This document shows positions 60,851-64,000 of a stretch of 64,000 nt of DNA, piece after piece (position 1 is the stretch's first letter; every line of letters begins with the position of its first letter). The stretch is from positions 35,584 through 99,583 of the forward strand of contig CAXTVM010000010.1 of assembly GCA_964247725.1 (NCBI GenBank), in the 5' to 3' direction. The notes below the pieces were generated by a model. That model did not search any database and had not been told where the DNA came from. It worked only from the letters and a program-made list of their open reading frames with translations. A program made the translations under genes and the position numbers. The stretch is from Lichenicola sp964247725. GTDB taxonomy: Bacteria > Pseudomonadota > Alphaproteobacteria > Acetobacterales > Acetobacteraceae.

Positions 60851-61951
60851 ATGGCCAGTTCAGCATCGCTCCTCGTCGGTGATCCGGCGCCCTGGTTCCG
60901 GCAGCGCTGCACCACGCCGCAGGGCGACTATACCTTCGACATGACGGGCGGCCGCTACGTCCTGCTCTATTTGTTCGCGTCGTCGGCCGATACGCTGGCG
61001 CAGGCGGGACTCCGGGAGCTGCGGGCGCATCGGCACTTGTTCGACGATCGGCAGGCCAGCTTCTTCGGGGTCAGCGCCGATCCGGGCGACGAGACCGAGG
61101 GCCGACTCCGGGCCGAGCTGCCGGGCATCCGCCATTTCTTCGACGCGGACGGACGGGTCGGCCGCCTCTACGGCAGCCGGCTGGCGGACGGCGGCACCGG
61201 TGCCGTGAGGAGCCTGTGGTATCTCCTGGACCCGATGCTGAGGGTCCGCGGCGTGCTCGAGGACGCGCCGGGTGCGGCGGCTCGCGCGCTGGCGGCGCTG
61301 CGGCGGCTGCCGTCGCTCGATCTGGCTGAGGACGGGCTGCCGGTGCCGGTGCTCATGCTGCAGGACGTGTTCGAGCCGGAGTTCTGCGAGCGGCTCCGCG
61401 GCTACTACGACCGGTCGGACAGCCAGCTGTCCGGCGTGTTCACCGAGCTCGCCGGCGGGCCGTCGCATGCCGTGACCGACACCAACTTCAAGCGCCGCCG
61501 GGATTGCCCGGTGCGCGATCGGGCGTTGGCTGGGCAGATCCAGGCGCGGATCGTCCGCCGGGTGGTGCCCGAGATCCGCAAGGTCCATCATTTCGAGGCG
61601 ACGCAGCTCGATCGGCTGATCCTGGCCTCCTACGACGCGGTCGACCGCGGCTGTTTCGGGGCCCATCGCGACAACACCGTCCGGGCGACCGAGCACCGCC
61701 GGTTCGCGGTCTCGATCAACCTGAACCGGGAGTTCGACGGCGGCGAGCTGGTGTTTCCGGAGTTCAGCCGGCGCGCCCACCGGCCGGATGCCGGCGGTGC
61801 GATCATCTTCTCCTGTTCGCTCATGCACCTGGTGACGCCGGTCACCGCCGGCCGGCGGCTCGCCTGCCTGCCGTTCGTGTACGACGAGGCGGCCGCGGGG
61901 CTGAAGCGGGCCAATGCGGCCGCGGCACGGGAGCCCGGCGTTCCATCCTGA
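60851..61951 (+). CDS. Fusion: peroxiredoxin-like domain plus 2OG-Fe(II) dioxygenase
   Basis: A 366-residue cytoplasmic-looking protein. Residues 1-165 have an AhpC/TSA-like thioredoxin fold (LLVGDPAPWF, YVLLYLFASS, FFGVSADPGDE, HFFDADGRVGRLYG), but the peroxidatic Cys position after the second strand (ASSADTLAQAG) has none. Residues about 175-350 form a prolyl-4-hydroxylase-type double-stranded beta-helix: Fe ligands HRD at 272-274 (FGAHRDN), distal His 326 and the 2-oxoglutarate-binding Arg about ten residues later (HLVTPVTAGRR). It should hydroxylate a protein or small molecule. It lies 122 nt after flaF, so a link with flagellin is possible but unproven. Confidence 0.8.
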   Translation: MASSASLLVGDPAPWFRQRCTTPQGDYTFDMTGGRYVLLYLFASSADTLAQAGLRELRAHRHLFDDRQASFFGVSADPGDETEGRLRAELPGIRHFFDADGRVGRLYGSRLADGGTGAVRSLWYLLDPMLRVRGVLEDAPGAAARALAALRRLPSLDLAEDGLPVPVLMLQDVFEPEFCERLRGYYDRSDSQLSGVFTELAGGPSHAVTDTNFKRRRDCPVRDRALAGQIQARIVRRVVPEIRKVHHFEATQLDRLILASYDAVDRGCFGAHRDNTVRATEHRRFAVSINLNREFDGGELVFPEFSRRAHRPDAGGAIIFSCSLMHLVTPVTAGRRLACLPFVYDEAAAGLKRANAAAAREPGVPS

Positions 61952-62103
61952 GCGAACCTGGCGACGGTTCGGGCCCCGTGGCCCTTGAGCGTCGCGATCT
62001 CGTGACCAGATGCTGGGCAGGCTGATCGGTCCTGCGTTGCCTTGGATAAGGGACGCGGTTGCCGGTCGCGATACCGGTCGCCTCATGCGAAGGGACAGGA
62101 CAG

Positions 62104-64000
<1,897 letters not shown>

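Noticed and set aside
61952..62103. Heat-shock (sigma-32) promoter for clpB
   Set aside because: CTTG-like boxes exist (around 61980 and 62040), but no acceptable -10 partner is found at 17-18 nt spacing.

Overview
The window is very GC-rich bacterial chromosome and reads as an alphaproteobacterium. The evidence is a Caulobacter-type flagellar operon (fliF-fliG-flbE-fliN-flbD-flhA), the alphaproteobacterial flagellin regulators FlbT and FlaF, a CtrA-type regulator next to fliI/fliJ, a complete Tad/Flp pilus locus and a NepR-like mini-gene. Rhodospirillales, perhaps Acetobacteraceae, is my best guess. That rests partly on a GGGGTCCAGGGGC-type palindromic repeat seen twice, and it is inference.

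Layout. 1-4563: a flavin monooxygenase (5' end cut by the window) and a four-gene ABC importer with two different permeases; a palindromic repeat sits over the start of the ATPase gene. 4665-8697: a membrane diguanylate cyclase, a lytic transglycosylase and a GT87 membrane glycosyltransferase. 8740-20076: a complete, tightly overlapping tad/cpa pilus operon headed by a 56-residue Flp pilin. 20124-24159 (minus): a YhaO/SbcD-like nuclease and a YhaN/SbcC-like ATPase, the latter interrupted by a 100-N gap that is an assembly artefact. 24657-26462: a fusion of a polytopic transporter-like domain with a hot-dog thioesterase, followed by a MITE-like element and the second repeat copy. 26687-30974: mutY, a DUF721/DciA protein, a DsbA-like protein, a YciI-like protein, an IS630 transposase remnant and a 3-hydroxyisobutyrate-dehydrogenase-like gene. 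31064-36487: a doubtful small exported protein, tRNA-Leu(TAA), YgjP-like protease, YcgN, and a degenerate spermidine/iron-type ABC system with half-length permease and an ATPase whose catalytic motifs are nearly all lost. 36567-37284: two small envelope proteins. 37343-40943: fliJ, fliI, a ctrA homologue and nadK. 40940-42122: nitrilase pseudogene and a NepR-like gene. 42123-60728: the main flagellar cluster. 60851-61951: a peroxiredoxin-like/2OG-Fe(II) dioxygenase fusion. 62104-end: clpB, cut by the window.

The flagellar genes form two divergent blocks separated by a 268-bp control region (53987-54254). Each side has a good sigma-54 -24/-12 promoter, and between them lie two adjoining CGGCAG...TGCC dyads. 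A third similar dyad lies upstream of fliF. This is the geometry expected of enhancer sites for FlbD, the sigma-54 activator encoded in the leftward operon. The leftward block encodes hook-length control, hook cap, MS ring, switch, export gate and FlhF/FlhG; the rightward block encodes hook, junction proteins, FlbT, flagellin and FlaF.

Both N-gaps are flanked by identical 55-bp sequences. Removing 155 bp (100 N plus one 55-bp copy) restores one open frame in each gene, so the gaps are very probably contig-overlap artefacts and no DNA is missing.
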